Assembly (NCBI RefSeq): GCF_001702265.1
Contig: NZ_MAUE01000045.1
Span: 769,767-833,766 of the forward strand
Direction of reading: 5' to 3'
Length of the DNA: 64,000 nucleotides
Source: Pseudomonas aylmerensis
GTDB lineage: Bacteria > Pseudomonadota > Gammaproteobacteria > Pseudomonadales > Pseudomonadaceae
The notes beneath the pieces were generated by a model, which worked only from the letters and a program-made list of their open reading frames with translations, did not search any database and was not told the origin of the DNA. The position numbers were made by a program, and so were the translations under genes. This document shows positions 45,285 to 54,176 of the stretch, one piece after another. Each line of letters starts with the position of its first letter. Position 1 is the stretch's first letter.

Positions 45285-46027
45285 TGCGCGTTTTGTTGAC
45301 GCTCATGCTGTTGCTGGCCGCGCCACTGGCGTTCGGCGCCGACCCGTTGTCGATCCCGGCGATTACGCTGGGCACCAACGCGGCGGGGGCCCAGGAGTAT
45401 TCGGTCAGTCTGCAGATCCTGCTGATCATGACCGCGCTGAGCTTTATCCCGGCGTTCGTGATGCTGATGACCAGCTTCACGCGGATCATCATTGTGTTCT
45501 CGATCCTGCGCCAGGCCCTGGGCCTGCAGCAGACGCCGTCGAACCAGATCCTCACCGGCATGGCCTTGTTTCTGACGCTGTTCATCATGGCGCCGGTGTT
45601 CGACAAGGTGAACCAGCAAGCCCTGCAGCCTTACCTGGCGGAAAAAATGACCGCCCAGGACGCGATCGACAAGGCCCAGGGCCCGATCAAGGACTTCATG
45701 CTGTCGCAGACCCGCTCCAGCGACCTCGAGCTGTTCATGCGCCTGTCCAAGCGCACTGACATCGCCACCCCGGACCAGGCGCCGCTGACCATCCTGGTCC
45801 CGGCGTTTGTCACGTCGGAGTTGAAGACCGCGTTCCAGATCGGCTTCATGATCTTTATCCCGTTCCTGATCATCGACCTGGTGGTGGCGAGCGTGCTGAT
45901 GGCCATGGGGATGATGATGCTGTCGCCGCTAATCATCTCGTTGCCGTTCAAGATCATGCTGTTTGTGCTGGTGGACGGCTGGGCGCTGATTATCGGCACC
46001 CTGGCCGGCAGTTTCGGCGGAGTGTAG
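45284..46027 (+). CDS. fliP: flagellar export gate protein FliP
   Basis: A 247-residue core subunit of the export gate. A cleavable signal (MRVLLTLMLLLAAPLAFGA) precedes four membrane helices. Signatures are FTRIIIVFSILRQALGLQQTP and PAFVTSELKTAFQIGFMIFIP, then MMLSPLIISLPFKIMLFVL. Length equals E. coli FliP (245). Confidence 0.97.
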   Translation: MRVLLTLMLLLAAPLAFGADPLSIPAITLGTNAAGAQEYSVSLQILLIMTALSFIPAFVMLMTSFTRIIIVFSILRQALGLQQTPSNQILTGMALFLTLFIMAPVFDKVNQQALQPYLAEKMTAQDAIDKAQGPIKDFMLSQTRSSDLELFMRLSKRTDIATPDQAPLTILVPAFVTSELKTAFQIGFMIFIPFLIIDLVVASVLMAMGMMMLSPLIISLPFKIMLFVLVDGWALIIGTLAGSFGGV

Positions 46028-46031
46028 GGCC

Positions 46032-46301
46032 ATGACCCCAGAAGTTGCCGTCGACCTGTTCCGTGAAGCGCTGTGGCTGACCACCATGATGGTCGCCGTG
46101 CTGGTGGTGCCGAGCCTGTTGGTCGGCCTGCTGGTGGCGATGTTCCAGGCCGCGACCCAGATCAACGAACAGACCTTGAGCTTCCTCCCGCGCTTGCTGG
46201 TGATGCTGATCACCCTGATCGTTGCCGGCCCCTGGCTGGTGCAGACTTTCATGGAATACATCCTGCAGTTGTACGGCAGTATTCCGCAGTTGATCGGCTG
46301 A
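46032..46301 (+). CDS. fliQ: flagellar export gate protein FliQ
   Basis: An 89-residue two-helix gate subunit. AVLVVPSLLVGLLVAMFQAA and TQINEQTLSFLPRLLVML carry the family signature. It lies four bases after fliP and four before fliR. Confidence 0.96.
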   Translation: MTPEVAVDLFREALWLTTMMVAVLVVPSLLVGLLVAMFQAATQINEQTLSFLPRLLVMLITLIVAGPWLVQTFMEYILQLYGSIPQLIG

Positions 46302-46305
46302 CCCG

Positions 46306-47091
46306 ATGCAGTCTTTGCTGGCATTGACCGACACCCAGATCAGCACCTGGGTGGCCTCCTTCATCCTGCCGCTGTTTCGCGTGACGGCGGTGCTGATGAG
46401 CATGCCGGTGTTCGGCACCACCCTGGTCCCGCGCCGCGTGCGCCTGTACTTTGCAGTGGCGATTACCGTGGTGATCACGCCGGGCTTGCCGGCCATGCCC
46501 CCGGTCAATGCGCTGGACCTCAGCGCGCTGATGCTGATCGCCGAGCAGATCCTGATCGGCGCGTTGCTGGGCTTTTCCCTGCAGCTGTTCTTCCAGGCAT
46601 TCGTGATTGCCGGGCAAATCATCTCGATCCAGATGGGCATGGGCTTCGCGTCCATGGTCGACCCCACCAACGGCGTGTCGGCGGCGGTGATCGGGCAGTT
46701 CCTGACCATGCTGGTGACGTTGCTGTTCCTGGCCATGAACGGCCACCTGGTGGTGTTCGAGGTGCTGACCGAAAGCTTCACCACCTTGCCGGTGGGCTCG
46801 GGCCTGGTGGTCAATCATTTCTGGGAAGTGGTCGGGCGCCTCGGTTGGGTGCTGGGCGCCTCGCTGTTGCTGGTGCTGCCGGCAATCACCGCGTTGCTGG
46901 TGGTCAACATCGCGTTCGGCGTGATGACCCGCGCGGCACCGCAACTGAACATCTTCTCGATCGGCTTCCCGTTGACCCTGGTGTTGGGCATGGGGATTTT
47001 CTGGGTCGGCCTGGCTGACATTCTCAATCAGTATCAACCGCTGGCGACCGACGCCCTGCAGTTCTTACGTGATCTGGCACGGGCGCGCTGA
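46306..47091 (+). CDS. fliR: flagellar export gate protein FliR
   Basis: A 261-residue, six-helix gate subunit that completes the FliP5Q4R1 pore. LPLFRVTAVLMSMPVFGTTL, ISIQMGMGFASMVDPTNGV and MTRAAPQLNIFSIGFPLTL are diagnostic. flhB begins three bases later. Confidence 0.96.
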   Translation: MQSLLALTDTQISTWVASFILPLFRVTAVLMSMPVFGTTLVPRRVRLYFAVAITVVITPGLPAMPPVNALDLSALMLIAEQILIGALLGFSLQLFFQAFVIAGQIISIQMGMGFASMVDPTNGVSAAVIGQFLTMLVTLLFLAMNGHLVVFEVLTESFTTLPVGSGLVVNHFWEVVGRLGWVLGASLLLVLPAITALLVVNIAFGVMTRAAPQLNIFSIGFPLTLVLGMGIFWVGLADILNQYQPLATDALQFLRDLARAR

Positions 47092-47094
47092 GCC

Positions 47095-48231
47095 ATGGCC
47101 GAGAGCGAGAGTGGTCAGGACAAAACAGAAGACCCCACGGAGAAACGCAAAAAGGACTCCAGGGAAAAGGGCGAGATTGCGCGCTCCAAAGAGCTGAATA
47201 CCGTTGCGACCATGATGGCTGGCGCGGGCGGCCTGCTGATTTACGGCGGCGGGTTGGCGTTGGACTTGCTGGAGTTGATGAAGCACAACTTCACCTTGCC
47301 GCGCGAGGTGCTGCTCAATCCCGATTCGATGGGTCAATACCTGCTGCACTCGGGCAAAATCGCGATCCTGGCGGTGCAGCCGATTCTGATCACTTTGCTG
47401 CTGGCCGCCTTGATCGGCCCGGTCGCCCTGGGCGGCTGGTTGTTCGCCGCCGGCAGCATGGCGCCCAAGTTCAGCCGGATGAACCCGGCGGCCGGGCTCA
47501 AGCGCATGTTTTCCGCCAAGGCGCTGGTGGAGCTGCTCAAGGCGTTGGCCAAGTTCATCCTGATTCTATTCGTGGCCTTGACGGTGTTGTCCTCGGATAT
47601 CGACGATTTGCTGCGCATCGCCCACGAACCGCTGGAGTCGGCGATCATCCACAGTGTGCAGGTGGTCGGCTGGAGTGCGCTGTGGATGGCGGCCGGGTTG
47701 ATCATCATCGCGGCGGTGGATGCGCCGATCCAGCTGTGGGAAAGCCACAAGAAACTGCTGATGACCAAGCAGGAAGTGCGCGACGAACACAAGGACCAAG
47801 AGGGTCGCCCCGAGGTCAAGCAGCGCATTCGCCAGCTGCAGCGGGAAATGTCGCAGCGCAAGATGATGGCCTCGGTGCCCGACGCCGACGTGGTCATCAC
47901 CAACCCGACGCACTACGCCGTGGCCCTCAAATACGACCCGGAGAAGGGTGGCGCGCCGATGCTGCTGGCCAAGGGCAGCGACTTCACCGCGCTTAAAATC
48001 CGCGAAATCGCCGTGGCCAACGACATCCTGCTGCTGGAGTCGCCGGAGCTGGCGCGATCGATCTTCTACTCCACCGACCTCGACCAGGAAATCCCCGCCG
48101 GGCTGTACCTGGCCGTGGCCCAGGTGTTGGCGTATGTCTATCAGATTCGCCAGTACCGCGCGGGCAAGGGCAAGCGGCCCGATCCGCTCAAGGACCTGCC
48201 CATTCCGCCGGAGCTGCGCCGCGATTCCTGA
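47095..48231 (+). CDS. flhB: flagellar export switch protein FlhB
   Basis: A 378-residue export specificity switch. The Lys/Asp-rich start DKTEDPTEKRKKDSREKGEI, four membrane helices, and the autocleavage site N270-P-T-H273 (VVITNPTHYAVALKY) are present. Cleavage, prompted by FliK, changes export from hook to filament proteins. Last gene of the fliL operon; a REP cluster follows. Confidence 0.97.
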   Translation: MAESESGQDKTEDPTEKRKKDSREKGEIARSKELNTVATMMAGAGGLLIYGGGLALDLLELMKHNFTLPREVLLNPDSMGQYLLHSGKIAILAVQPILITLLLAALIGPVALGGWLFAAGSMAPKFSRMNPAAGLKRMFSAKALVELLKALAKFILILFVALTVLSSDIDDLLRIAHEPLESAIIHSVQVVGWSALWMAAGLIIIAAVDAPIQLWESHKKLLMTKQEVRDEHKDQEGRPEVKQRIRQLQREMSQRKMMASVPDADVVITNPTHYAVALKYDPEKGGAPMLLAKGSDFTALKIREIAVANDILLLESPELARSIFYSTDLDQEIPAGLYLAVAQVLAYVYQIRQYRAGKGKRPDPLKDLPIPPELRRDS

Positions 48232-48251
48232 CTGCTCGGCTGATACGCTCT

Positions 48252-48424
48252 TTGTGGTGAGCGGGCTTGTTGTGGGTAGCGGGCTTCTTGTGGTGAGCGG
48301 GCTTGCACCCGCGTTGGAGTGCGAAGCGCTCCCAATCCAGCCACCGCGGTCCAACAGTCAGACCGAGTCGCCAGGTTTCAGGGCTGCTTCGCAGCCCAAC
48401 GCGGGGCAAGCCCGCTCACCACAG
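48252..48424. repeat. REPIN group 2 with triplicated head
   Basis: Three tandem 18-base copies of the head, 48252-48269, 48270-48287 and 48288-48305 (consensus TTGTGGTGAGCGGGCTTG; copies 1 and 3 identical, copy 2 differs by a few bases). The complementary arm GCAAGCCCGCTCACCA is at 48406-48421. Inside are hairpins GGGCTGC-TTC-GCAGCCC (48381-48397) and GGAGTGC-GAA-GCGCTCC (48316-48332). It fills the gap after flhB. Confidence 0.82.
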
Positions 48425-48491
48425 TGAGTGCGTTCGCTACAACAAGCCTGCCCGCTTCATCCGCTACCACTCGTCGGCAACCCTCGTCTAC

Positions 48492-48507
48492 CTGTCAACT
48501 TTGACAG
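48492..48507. promoter_or_regulatory. 7-2-7 inverted repeat upstream of the cold-shock-like gene
   Basis: CTGTCAA-CT-TTGACAG is a perfect operator-like palindrome that includes the -35-like hexamer TTGACA. No good -10 follows at 16-18 bases. The cognate regulator is unknown. Confidence 0.4.
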
Positions 48508-48583
48508 TAGCCAGCGCCGTCCTCTCGCGCTTCCATGGCTCCCTACTGTGCACAGGTCATCCAGCGATGCAGAGGGCGTAGTG

Positions 48584-48784
48584 ATGGAAGCGGTGACGGG
48601 AACGATCAAATCCTACAGCCGAAAAACCGGAAAAGGCCTGATTGCGCTGGATGGCGATGACGAGCCGGTGCATGTGGATCGCACCGGCTCAGCCGGCATC
48701 TGGCTCAAGAAAGGCTTGCGCGTACAGTTCGTGAGGATCCATTGCCCTCAAGGGGTGTATGCGTTCCATATCAAACTTATCTAG
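48584..48784 (+). CDS. small cold-shock-domain-like protein
   Basis: A 66-residue protein whose pattern (TGTIKSYSRKTGKGLIALDG, then VHVDRTGSAGIWLKKGLRVQFV) follows the five-strand cold-shock fold: G-T-I-K at the start, G-K-G-L-I in place of G-F-G-F-I, and a V-x-V strand. The RNP1 aromatics are lost (Leu/Ile instead of Phe), so nucleic-acid binding may be altered. It is isolated between flhB and flhA with a possible operator upstream. Assignment rests on pattern only. Confidence 0.65.
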   Translation: MEAVTGTIKSYSRKTGKGLIALDGDDEPVHVDRTGSAGIWLKKGLRVQFVRIHCPQGVYAFHIKLI

Positions 48785-48828
48785 CGGCATGCATGCCTGG
48801 CTGTTGGCGGTGTGTCCACCGACCAATA

Positions 48829-48919
48829 ATGTGGGAGCTGACTTGCCTGCGATGACTGAGTTCAGCCTGGCGCTTCAGGTGACCGACACACCGTCATCGC
48901 AGGCAAGCCCCTACATGTG
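48829..48919. repeat. REP-type inverted repeat
   Basis: ACTTGCCTGCGATGAC (48841-48856) pairs with GTCATCGCAGGCAAG (48893-48907), flanked by GTGGGAGCTG and CCCCTACATG. Lies just before the flhA promoter. Confidence 0.72.
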
Positions 48920-48960
48920 AAGCGCGTTCCCCTCGACGATCGTCGCCCTGAAACCAAAGT

Positions 48961-48976
48961 TGGAAGGCTTCTTGCA
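48961..48976 (+). promoter_or_regulatory. RpoN promoter of flhA
   Basis: TGGAAGGCTTCTTGCA has correct spacing and a perfect -12. flhA is a known FleQ/RpoN target in P. aeruginosa. Confidence 0.83.
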
Positions 48977-49002
48977 ATACCGCCTCCAGGACGCCTCCCG
49001 GC

Positions 49003-49016
49003 GTCAAAAGTTTGCT
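49003..49016 (+). promoter_or_regulatory. FleQ-box-like sequence in the flhA leader
   Basis: GTCAAAAGTTTGCT differs from the fliE leader sequence (GTCAAAAATTTGCG) at two bases and starts at exactly the same distance, 29 bases, after the -12 G. Confidence 0.45.
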
Positions 49017-49037
49017 TCAAGGAAACGAGGAATACCG

Positions 49038-51170
49038 GTGGTGGATCGCTCTCAAATGCTCGGCACGGCCCGTACGACCCTGACTGACCTCTCGCGGGGC
49101 AATCTGGGTGTGCCGTTGTTGTTGCTGGTGATGCTGGCAATGATGATGTTGCCGATGCCGCCGTTCCTGCTGGACGTGTTCTTCACCTTCAACATTGCCC
49201 TGTCCGTGGTGGTGCTGCTGGTCTGCGTATACGCTCTGCGACCGCTGGATTTTGCGGTATTCCCGACCATCCTGCTGGTGGCGACCCTGTTGCGCCTGGC
49301 GCTCAACGTGGCGTCGACGCGCGTGGTGATGCTCCACGGCCAGGACGGCCACGCCGCCGCCGGTAAGGTGATCCAGGCCTTCGGTGAGGTGGTGATCGGC
49401 GGCAACTACGTGGTGGGTATCGTGGTCTTCGCGATCCTGATGATCATCAACTTCGTGGTGGTGACCAAGGGCGCCGGGCGGATTTCCGAGGTGAGCGCGC
49501 GCTTTACCCTCGACGCCATGCCCGGCAAACAGATGGCCATCGACGCCGACCTCAACGCCGGCCTCATTGACCAGAACCAAGCCAAGTCGCGCCGTCTGGA
49601 AGTGGCCCAGGAAGCCGAGTTCTATGGCTCCATGGACGGTGCCAGCAAATTCGTGCGCGGTGACGCCATCGCCGGCCTGCTGATTCTGTTCATCAACCTG
49701 ATCGGCGGCATGGCGGTCGGGATCTTCCAGCACGGCATGACCTTCGGCGATGCCGGCAAGGTGTACGCCTTGCTGACCATTGGTGACGGTTTAGTGGCGC
49801 AATTGCCATCACTGTTGTTATCCACAGCTGCCGCGATCATGGTGACCCGTGCTTCGGGCTCCGAAGACATGGGCAAGCAGATCAGTCGCCAGATGTTCGC
49901 CTCGCCCAAGGCCCTGGCCGTGGCGGCGGGCATCATGGCGATCATGGGTATCGTGCCGGGCATGCCCCACGTGTCGTTCCTGAGCATGGCGGCCATGGCG
50001 GCCGGCGGTGCCTACCTGTTCTGGAAGAAGCAGAACGCGGTCAAGGTCCAGGCCCAGCAGGAAATCGCGCGTCAGCAGGAACTGCTGCCGTCGCCGGCCC
50101 GGGCCCAGGAAACCAAGGAGTTGGGCTGGGACGACGTGACCCCGATCGACATGATCGGCCTGGAAGTCGGCTACCGCCTGATCCCGCTGGTCGACCGCAA
50201 TCAGGGTGGCCAATTGCTCGCGCGGATCAAGGGGGTGCGCAAGAAGCTCTCGCAGGACCTGGGCTTCCTGATGCCCACCGTGCATATCCGCGACAACCTC
50301 GACCTGGCCCCCAGCGCCTACCGCCTGACCCTGATGGGGGTGATCCTGGCCGAAGCCGAGATCTACCCGGATCGCGAACTGGCGATCAACCCGGGGCAGG
50401 TATTCGGCAGTCTCAACGGCATTACCGCCAAAGATCCGGCTTTTGGCCTGGACGCGGTGTGGATCGAAATCAGCCAGCGCAGCCAGGCGCAGTCCCTGGG
50501 CTACACCGTGGTGGACGCCAGTACCGTGGTCGCCACCCACCTCAACCAGATTCTGTACAAGCACTCCCATGAGCTGATCGGTCACGAAGAAGTCCAGCAA
50601 TTGATGGGTTTGCTCGGCAAAGCCTCGCCAAAACTCGCCGAGGAACTGGTGCCGGGCGTGCTGTCGCTGTCGCAACTGCTCAAGGTGCTGCAGGCACTGC
50701 TGGCCGAGCAGGTGCCGGTACGCGATATCCGCAGCATTGCCGAAGCTATCGCCAACAATGCCGCCAAGAGTCAAGATACTGCCGCCCTGGTGGCTGCAGT
50801 GCGCGTCGGATTGTCGCGCGCAATCGTCCAAAGCATTGTAGGGCTTGACTCTGAGCTGCCTGTGATCACCTTGGAACCAAGGTTGGAACAAATATTGCTC
50901 AATAGTATTCAGAAGGCAGGACAAGGCCAGGAAGAGGGCGTTCTGCTGGAGCCAAGCATGGCTGAGAAGCTGCAGCGTTCGTTGATCGACGCCGCGCAGC
51001 GCCAGGAAATGCAGGGCCAACCAGTGATCCTGCTGGTGGCCGGCCCCGTCCGGGCGATGTTGTCGCGGTTTGGGCGCCTGGCAGTACCGAATTTGCACGT
51101 TTTGGCTTATCAGGAAATTCCTGACAACAAGCAAGTGACTATCGTCGCGACAGTAGGGCCCAACGGCTGA
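49038..51170 (+). CDS. flhA: flagellar export gate protein FlhA
   Basis: A 710-residue export gate with eight membrane helices and a large cytosolic docking ring. Conserved blocks: NLGVPLLLLVMLAMMMLPMP, LRLALNVASTRVV, the FHIPEP-type loop RFTLDAMPGKQMAIDADLNAG and AEFYGSMDGASKFVRGDA. GTG 49038 is chosen because GAGGA lies six bases upstream and it gives MVDRSQMLG, close to other FlhA starts; the longer frame runs through the promoter. First gene of flhA-flhF-fleN-fliA. Confidence 0.96.
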   Translation: MVDRSQMLGTARTTLTDLSRGNLGVPLLLLVMLAMMMLPMPPFLLDVFFTFNIALSVVVLLVCVYALRPLDFAVFPTILLVATLLRLALNVASTRVVMLHGQDGHAAAGKVIQAFGEVVIGGNYVVGIVVFAILMIINFVVVTKGAGRISEVSARFTLDAMPGKQMAIDADLNAGLIDQNQAKSRRLEVAQEAEFYGSMDGASKFVRGDAIAGLLILFINLIGGMAVGIFQHGMTFGDAGKVYALLTIGDGLVAQLPSLLLSTAAAIMVTRASGSEDMGKQISRQMFASPKALAVAAGIMAIMGIVPGMPHVSFLSMAAMAAGGAYLFWKKQNAVKVQAQQEIARQQELLPSPARAQETKELGWDDVTPIDMIGLEVGYRLIPLVDRNQGGQLLARIKGVRKKLSQDLGFLMPTVHIRDNLDLAPSAYRLTLMGVILAEAEIYPDRELAINPGQVFGSLNGITAKDPAFGLDAVWIEISQRSQAQSLGYTVVDASTVVATHLNQILYKHSHELIGHEEVQQLMGLLGKASPKLAEELVPGVLSLSQLLKVLQALLAEQVPVRDIRSIAEAIANNAAKSQDTAALVAAVRVGLSRAIVQSIVGLDSELPVITLEPRLEQILLNSIQKAGQGQEEGVLLEPSMAEKLQRSLIDAAQRQEMQGQPVILLVAGPVRAMLSRFGRLAVPNLHVLAYQEIPDNKQVTIVATVGPNG

Positions 51171-51182
51171 GGGTAGTGGGTT

Positions 51183-52499
51183 ATGCAAGTTAAGCGTTTT
51201 TTCGCCGCCGATATGCGTCAGGCCATGAAACTGGTTCGTGATGAGCTGGGCGCCGACGCCGCGATTATCGGTAACCGTCGTATTGCCGGCGGTGTCGAGC
51301 TGACGGCTGCCCTGGATTACACTCCCCAGGCCCTGGCCCCGCGCGTCCCGAACATGGAACTCGAAGACGAGCTGCGCAAGACGGCCTCGCGCATTGTCTC
51401 GGCCCAGGCCGAACTGAGCATGCGTGGCGACAGCGACGCCACCACCAACCGCCAGTTGTTCGCCGGCCTGCCGCTGACCGCTGCCGAGCCGCTGGTCGAG
51501 CCGACCTTCGTTGAACCCCCGCGTCCTGCAGCGCCGGCCCCGGCCGCCGCAGTCGACCAGCGCGTGTTCGACTCGATGCGCTTTGAACTCAATGGCCTGC
51601 GCGAGCTGCTGGAAGTGCAACTCGGCTCCCTCGCCTGGAACCAGCTGCAAGGCAGCAAGCCGCAACAGGCCAACCTGTGGCGTCGCCTGCAACGCATCGG
51701 CCTGTCCGGCCCGTTGTCGCGCGACCTGCTGGCCCTGACCACTGAAATCGAAGAACCTCGCCAGGCCTGGCGCATGTTGCTGGCCCACTTGGCGCGGATG
51801 ATCGTCACCCCGGAAATCGAGCCGCTGGAAGAGGGCGGTGTGATCGCCATGGTCGGCCCTGCCGGCATGGGCAAGACCACCACCCTGGCCAAGCTGGCCG
51901 CCCGTTACGTGCTCAAGTACGGCGCCCAGAATATCGCGCTGGTGAGCATGGACAGCTACCGTATCGGTGCCCAGGAGCAGCTCAAGACCTTGGGTCGGAT
52001 CCTCAATGTGTCGGTGACCCATGTCGACCCGGGCCAATCCCTGGCCAACGCCCTCGACCCGCTGCTGCGCAAGCGCGTGGTGCTGATCGATACCGCCGGC
52101 CTGCAAGCCAGCGACCCGGCGTTGCGCATGCAGCTGGAAAGCCTGGCCGGGCGCGGCATCAAGTCGAAAAATTACCTGGTGCTTGCAACCACCAGCCAGA
52201 AACAGGTTCTTACCGCTGCGTACCATAGCTACAAACGCTGCGGCCTGGCCGGCTGCATCCTCACCAAGCTCGACGAAACCGCGAGCCTGGGCGAGGTGTT
52301 GAGCCTGGCCATCAGTCATGAGTTGCCGGTCGCCTACCTGACCGACGGCCCGCGGATTCCGGATGATCTGCATCTGCCGCGCCGTCATCAGTTGGTCAGC
52401 CGTGCAGTCAGCGTGCAAATGCAAGAAGAGCCTAGCGAGGAAGCGATGGCCGATATGTTCGCCGACCTCTATCACAGCCCGGCAAAGCGGGTGGGTTGA
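51183..52499 (+). CDS. flhF: flagellar placement GTPase FlhF
   Basis: A 438-residue SRP-type GTPase that places the flagellum at the pole. N-terminal basic B domain (MQVKRFFAADMRQAMKLVRDELG), then N and G domains with P-loop GPAGMGKTT (225-233), DSYRIGAQEQLKTLGRIL, the DTAG-type DTAGL, and TKLDETASLGE. It works with FleN, the next gene, to keep one or a few polar flagella. Confidence 0.96.
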   Translation: MQVKRFFAADMRQAMKLVRDELGADAAIIGNRRIAGGVELTAALDYTPQALAPRVPNMELEDELRKTASRIVSAQAELSMRGDSDATTNRQLFAGLPLTAAEPLVEPTFVEPPRPAAPAPAAAVDQRVFDSMRFELNGLRELLEVQLGSLAWNQLQGSKPQQANLWRRLQRIGLSGPLSRDLLALTTEIEEPRQAWRMLLAHLARMIVTPEIEPLEEGGVIAMVGPAGMGKTTTLAKLAARYVLKYGAQNIALVSMDSYRIGAQEQLKTLGRILNVSVTHVDPGQSLANALDPLLRKRVVLIDTAGLQASDPALRMQLESLAGRGIKSKNYLVLATTSQKQVLTAAYHSYKRCGLAGCILTKLDETASLGEVLSLAISHELPVAYLTDGPRIPDDLHLPRRHQLVSRAVSVQMQEEPSEEAMADMFADLYHSPAKRVG

Positions 52500-52605
52500 G
52501 GGCAGGATGAACACCGTGAAATGTACCTACATCGATGGTCTGCAAGCGATTCACGCGGCCAAGCCATGTAGCCTGCGTCTAAGCAAGACAAGGTAAAGAA
52601 ATAAA

Positions 52606-53439
52606 ATGGGCAGCATGCATCCCGTACAGGTGATCGCGGTGACCGGCGGCAAAGGTGGCGTCGGGAAAACTAACGTGTCAGTGAATTTGTCCCTGGCCCT
52701 GGCAGAGCTTGGCCGTCGCGTCATGCTGCTGGATGCTGACCTGGGGCTGGCGAACGTCGACGTTCTGCTGGGGCTGACGCCCAAACACACGCTTGCCGAT
52801 GTGATCGAAGGGCGCTGCGAGCTGCGCGACGTGCTGCTGCAGGGCCCTGGCGGTATCCGCATCGTGCCGGCCGCCTCCGGCACCCAGAGCATGGTGCACC
52901 TGAGCCCGGCGCAGCATGCCGGCCTGATCCAGGCGTTCAGCGATATCGGCGACAACCTCGACGTGCTGGTGATCGACACCGCCGCCGGGATCGGCGAGTC
53001 CGTGGTCAGCTTCGTGCGCGCTGCGCAGGAAGTCCTGTTGGTGGTCTGCGATGAACCCACCTCGATCACCGACGCCTATGCCCTGATCAAACTGCTTAAC
53101 CGTGACTACGGCATGAACCGCTTCCGCGTGCTGGCCAACATGGCCCAGAGTCCACAGGAAGGGCGCAATCTGTTCGCCAAGTTGACCAAGGTCACGGATC
53201 GCTTCCTCGATGTCGCCTTACAATACGTCGGCGCAGTTCCCTACGACGAGTGTGTACGCAAGGCTGTGCAAAAGCAGCGTGCAGTCTACGAAGCGTTCCC
53301 TCGTTCCAAATGCGCCTTGGCGTTCAAGGCTATTGCCCAGAAGGTCGATACCTGGCCGTTGCCTGCCAACCCTCGGGGGCATCTGGAGTTTTTCGTCGAG
53401 CGATTGGTGCATCAGACGAGCGCAGGACCGGTGCTATGA
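52606..53439 (+). CDS. fleN: flagellar number regulator FleN (FlhG)
   Basis: A 277-residue MinD/ParA-type ATPase that binds FleQ and limits flagellar number. Deviant Walker A KGGVGKTN (16-23) with signature lysine, LLDADLGLANVDVLLG, and VIDTAAGIGESV. The C-terminal amphipathic region (RGHLEFFVERLV) could touch the membrane. Its stop overlaps the fliA start (ATGA). Confidence 0.96.
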   Translation: MGSMHPVQVIAVTGGKGGVGKTNVSVNLSLALAELGRRVMLLDADLGLANVDVLLGLTPKHTLADVIEGRCELRDVLLQGPGGIRIVPAASGTQSMVHLSPAQHAGLIQAFSDIGDNLDVLVIDTAAGIGESVVSFVRAAQEVLLVVCDEPTSITDAYALIKLLNRDYGMNRFRVLANMAQSPQEGRNLFAKLTKVTDRFLDVALQYVGAVPYDECVRKAVQKQRAVYEAFPRSKCALAFKAIAQKVDTWPLPANPRGHLEFFVERLVHQTSAGPVL

Positions 53440-54176
53440 CATCCAGCGGCTACAACCTTTACAAGAAATCGGCACGTGACAGCCAGGGTGAATTGATCGA
53501 GCGCTATGCGCCGCTGGTCAAGCGCATCGCTTATCACTTGCTGGCACGCCTGCCCGCCAGCGTCCAGGTCGAAGACCTGATCCAGGCGGGCATGATCGGC
53601 CTGCTCGAAGTGTCGACCAAGTACGACGCGAGCAAGGGCGCGAGTTTCGAGACGTATGCGGGTATCCGCATCCGGGGCGCGATGCTCGATGAAGTGCGTA
53701 AAGGTGACTGGGCGCCGCGTTCGGTGCATCGCAATACGCGCATGGTCAGTGACGCAATTCGCGCAATTGAAGCAAAAACCGGTCGCGACGCTAAAGATCA
53801 CGAAGTTGCGGCCGAACTCCAATTGAGTCTCGACGATTACTACGGGATTTTGAACGATACCTTGGGCAGCCGCCTGTTCAGTTTCGACGACCTGTTGCAG
53901 GACGGCGAACACGAAGGGCTGCACGAGGACGGCGCGAGTGCTCATCTGGAGCCGTCGCGCGACCTGGAGGATGAACGCTTCCAGGGTGCGCTGGCGGACG
54001 CGATTGCCAATTTGCCGGAGCGTGAGCGACTGGTGTTGGCGCTGTACTACGACGAAGAGCTGAACCTCAAGGAAATCGGTGAGGTCCTGGGTGTCAGCGA
54101 ATCGCGGGTCAGCCAGTTGCACAGCCAGTGCGCAGCCCGCTTGCGGGGGCGTTTGGGAGAGTGGCGAGCGCGCTGA
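53436..54176 (+). CDS. fliA: flagellar sigma factor FliA (sigma 28)
   Basis: A 246-residue sigma factor for late genes such as fliC. Region 2 (ERYAPLVKRIAYHLLARLP, VQVEDLIQAGMIGLLEV, ASFETYAGIRIRGAMLDEVR), region 3, and region 4 (LNLKEIGEVLGVSESRVSQL) are complete. ATG 53436 overlaps the fleN stop; the longer upstream frame is inside fleN. Its inhibitor FlgM is not in the window, but HsbA, which can bind FlgM in P. aeruginosa, is. Confidence 0.97.
   Translation: MTSSGYNLYKKSARDSQGELIERYAPLVKRIAYHLLARLPASVQVEDLIQAGMIGLLEVSTKYDASKGASFETYAGIRIRGAMLDEVRKGDWAPRSVHRNTRMVSDAIRAIEAKTGRDAKDHEVAAELQLSLDDYYGILNDTLGSRLFSFDDLLQDGEHEGLHEDGASAHLEPSRDLEDERFQGALADAIANLPERERLVLALYYDEELNLKEIGEVLGVSESRVSQLHSQCAARLRGRLGEWRAR

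Noticed and set aside
49818..52514. 898-codon open frame antisense to flhA-flhF
   Set aside because: Shadow spanning two real genes; no recognisable domain and no ribosome site.
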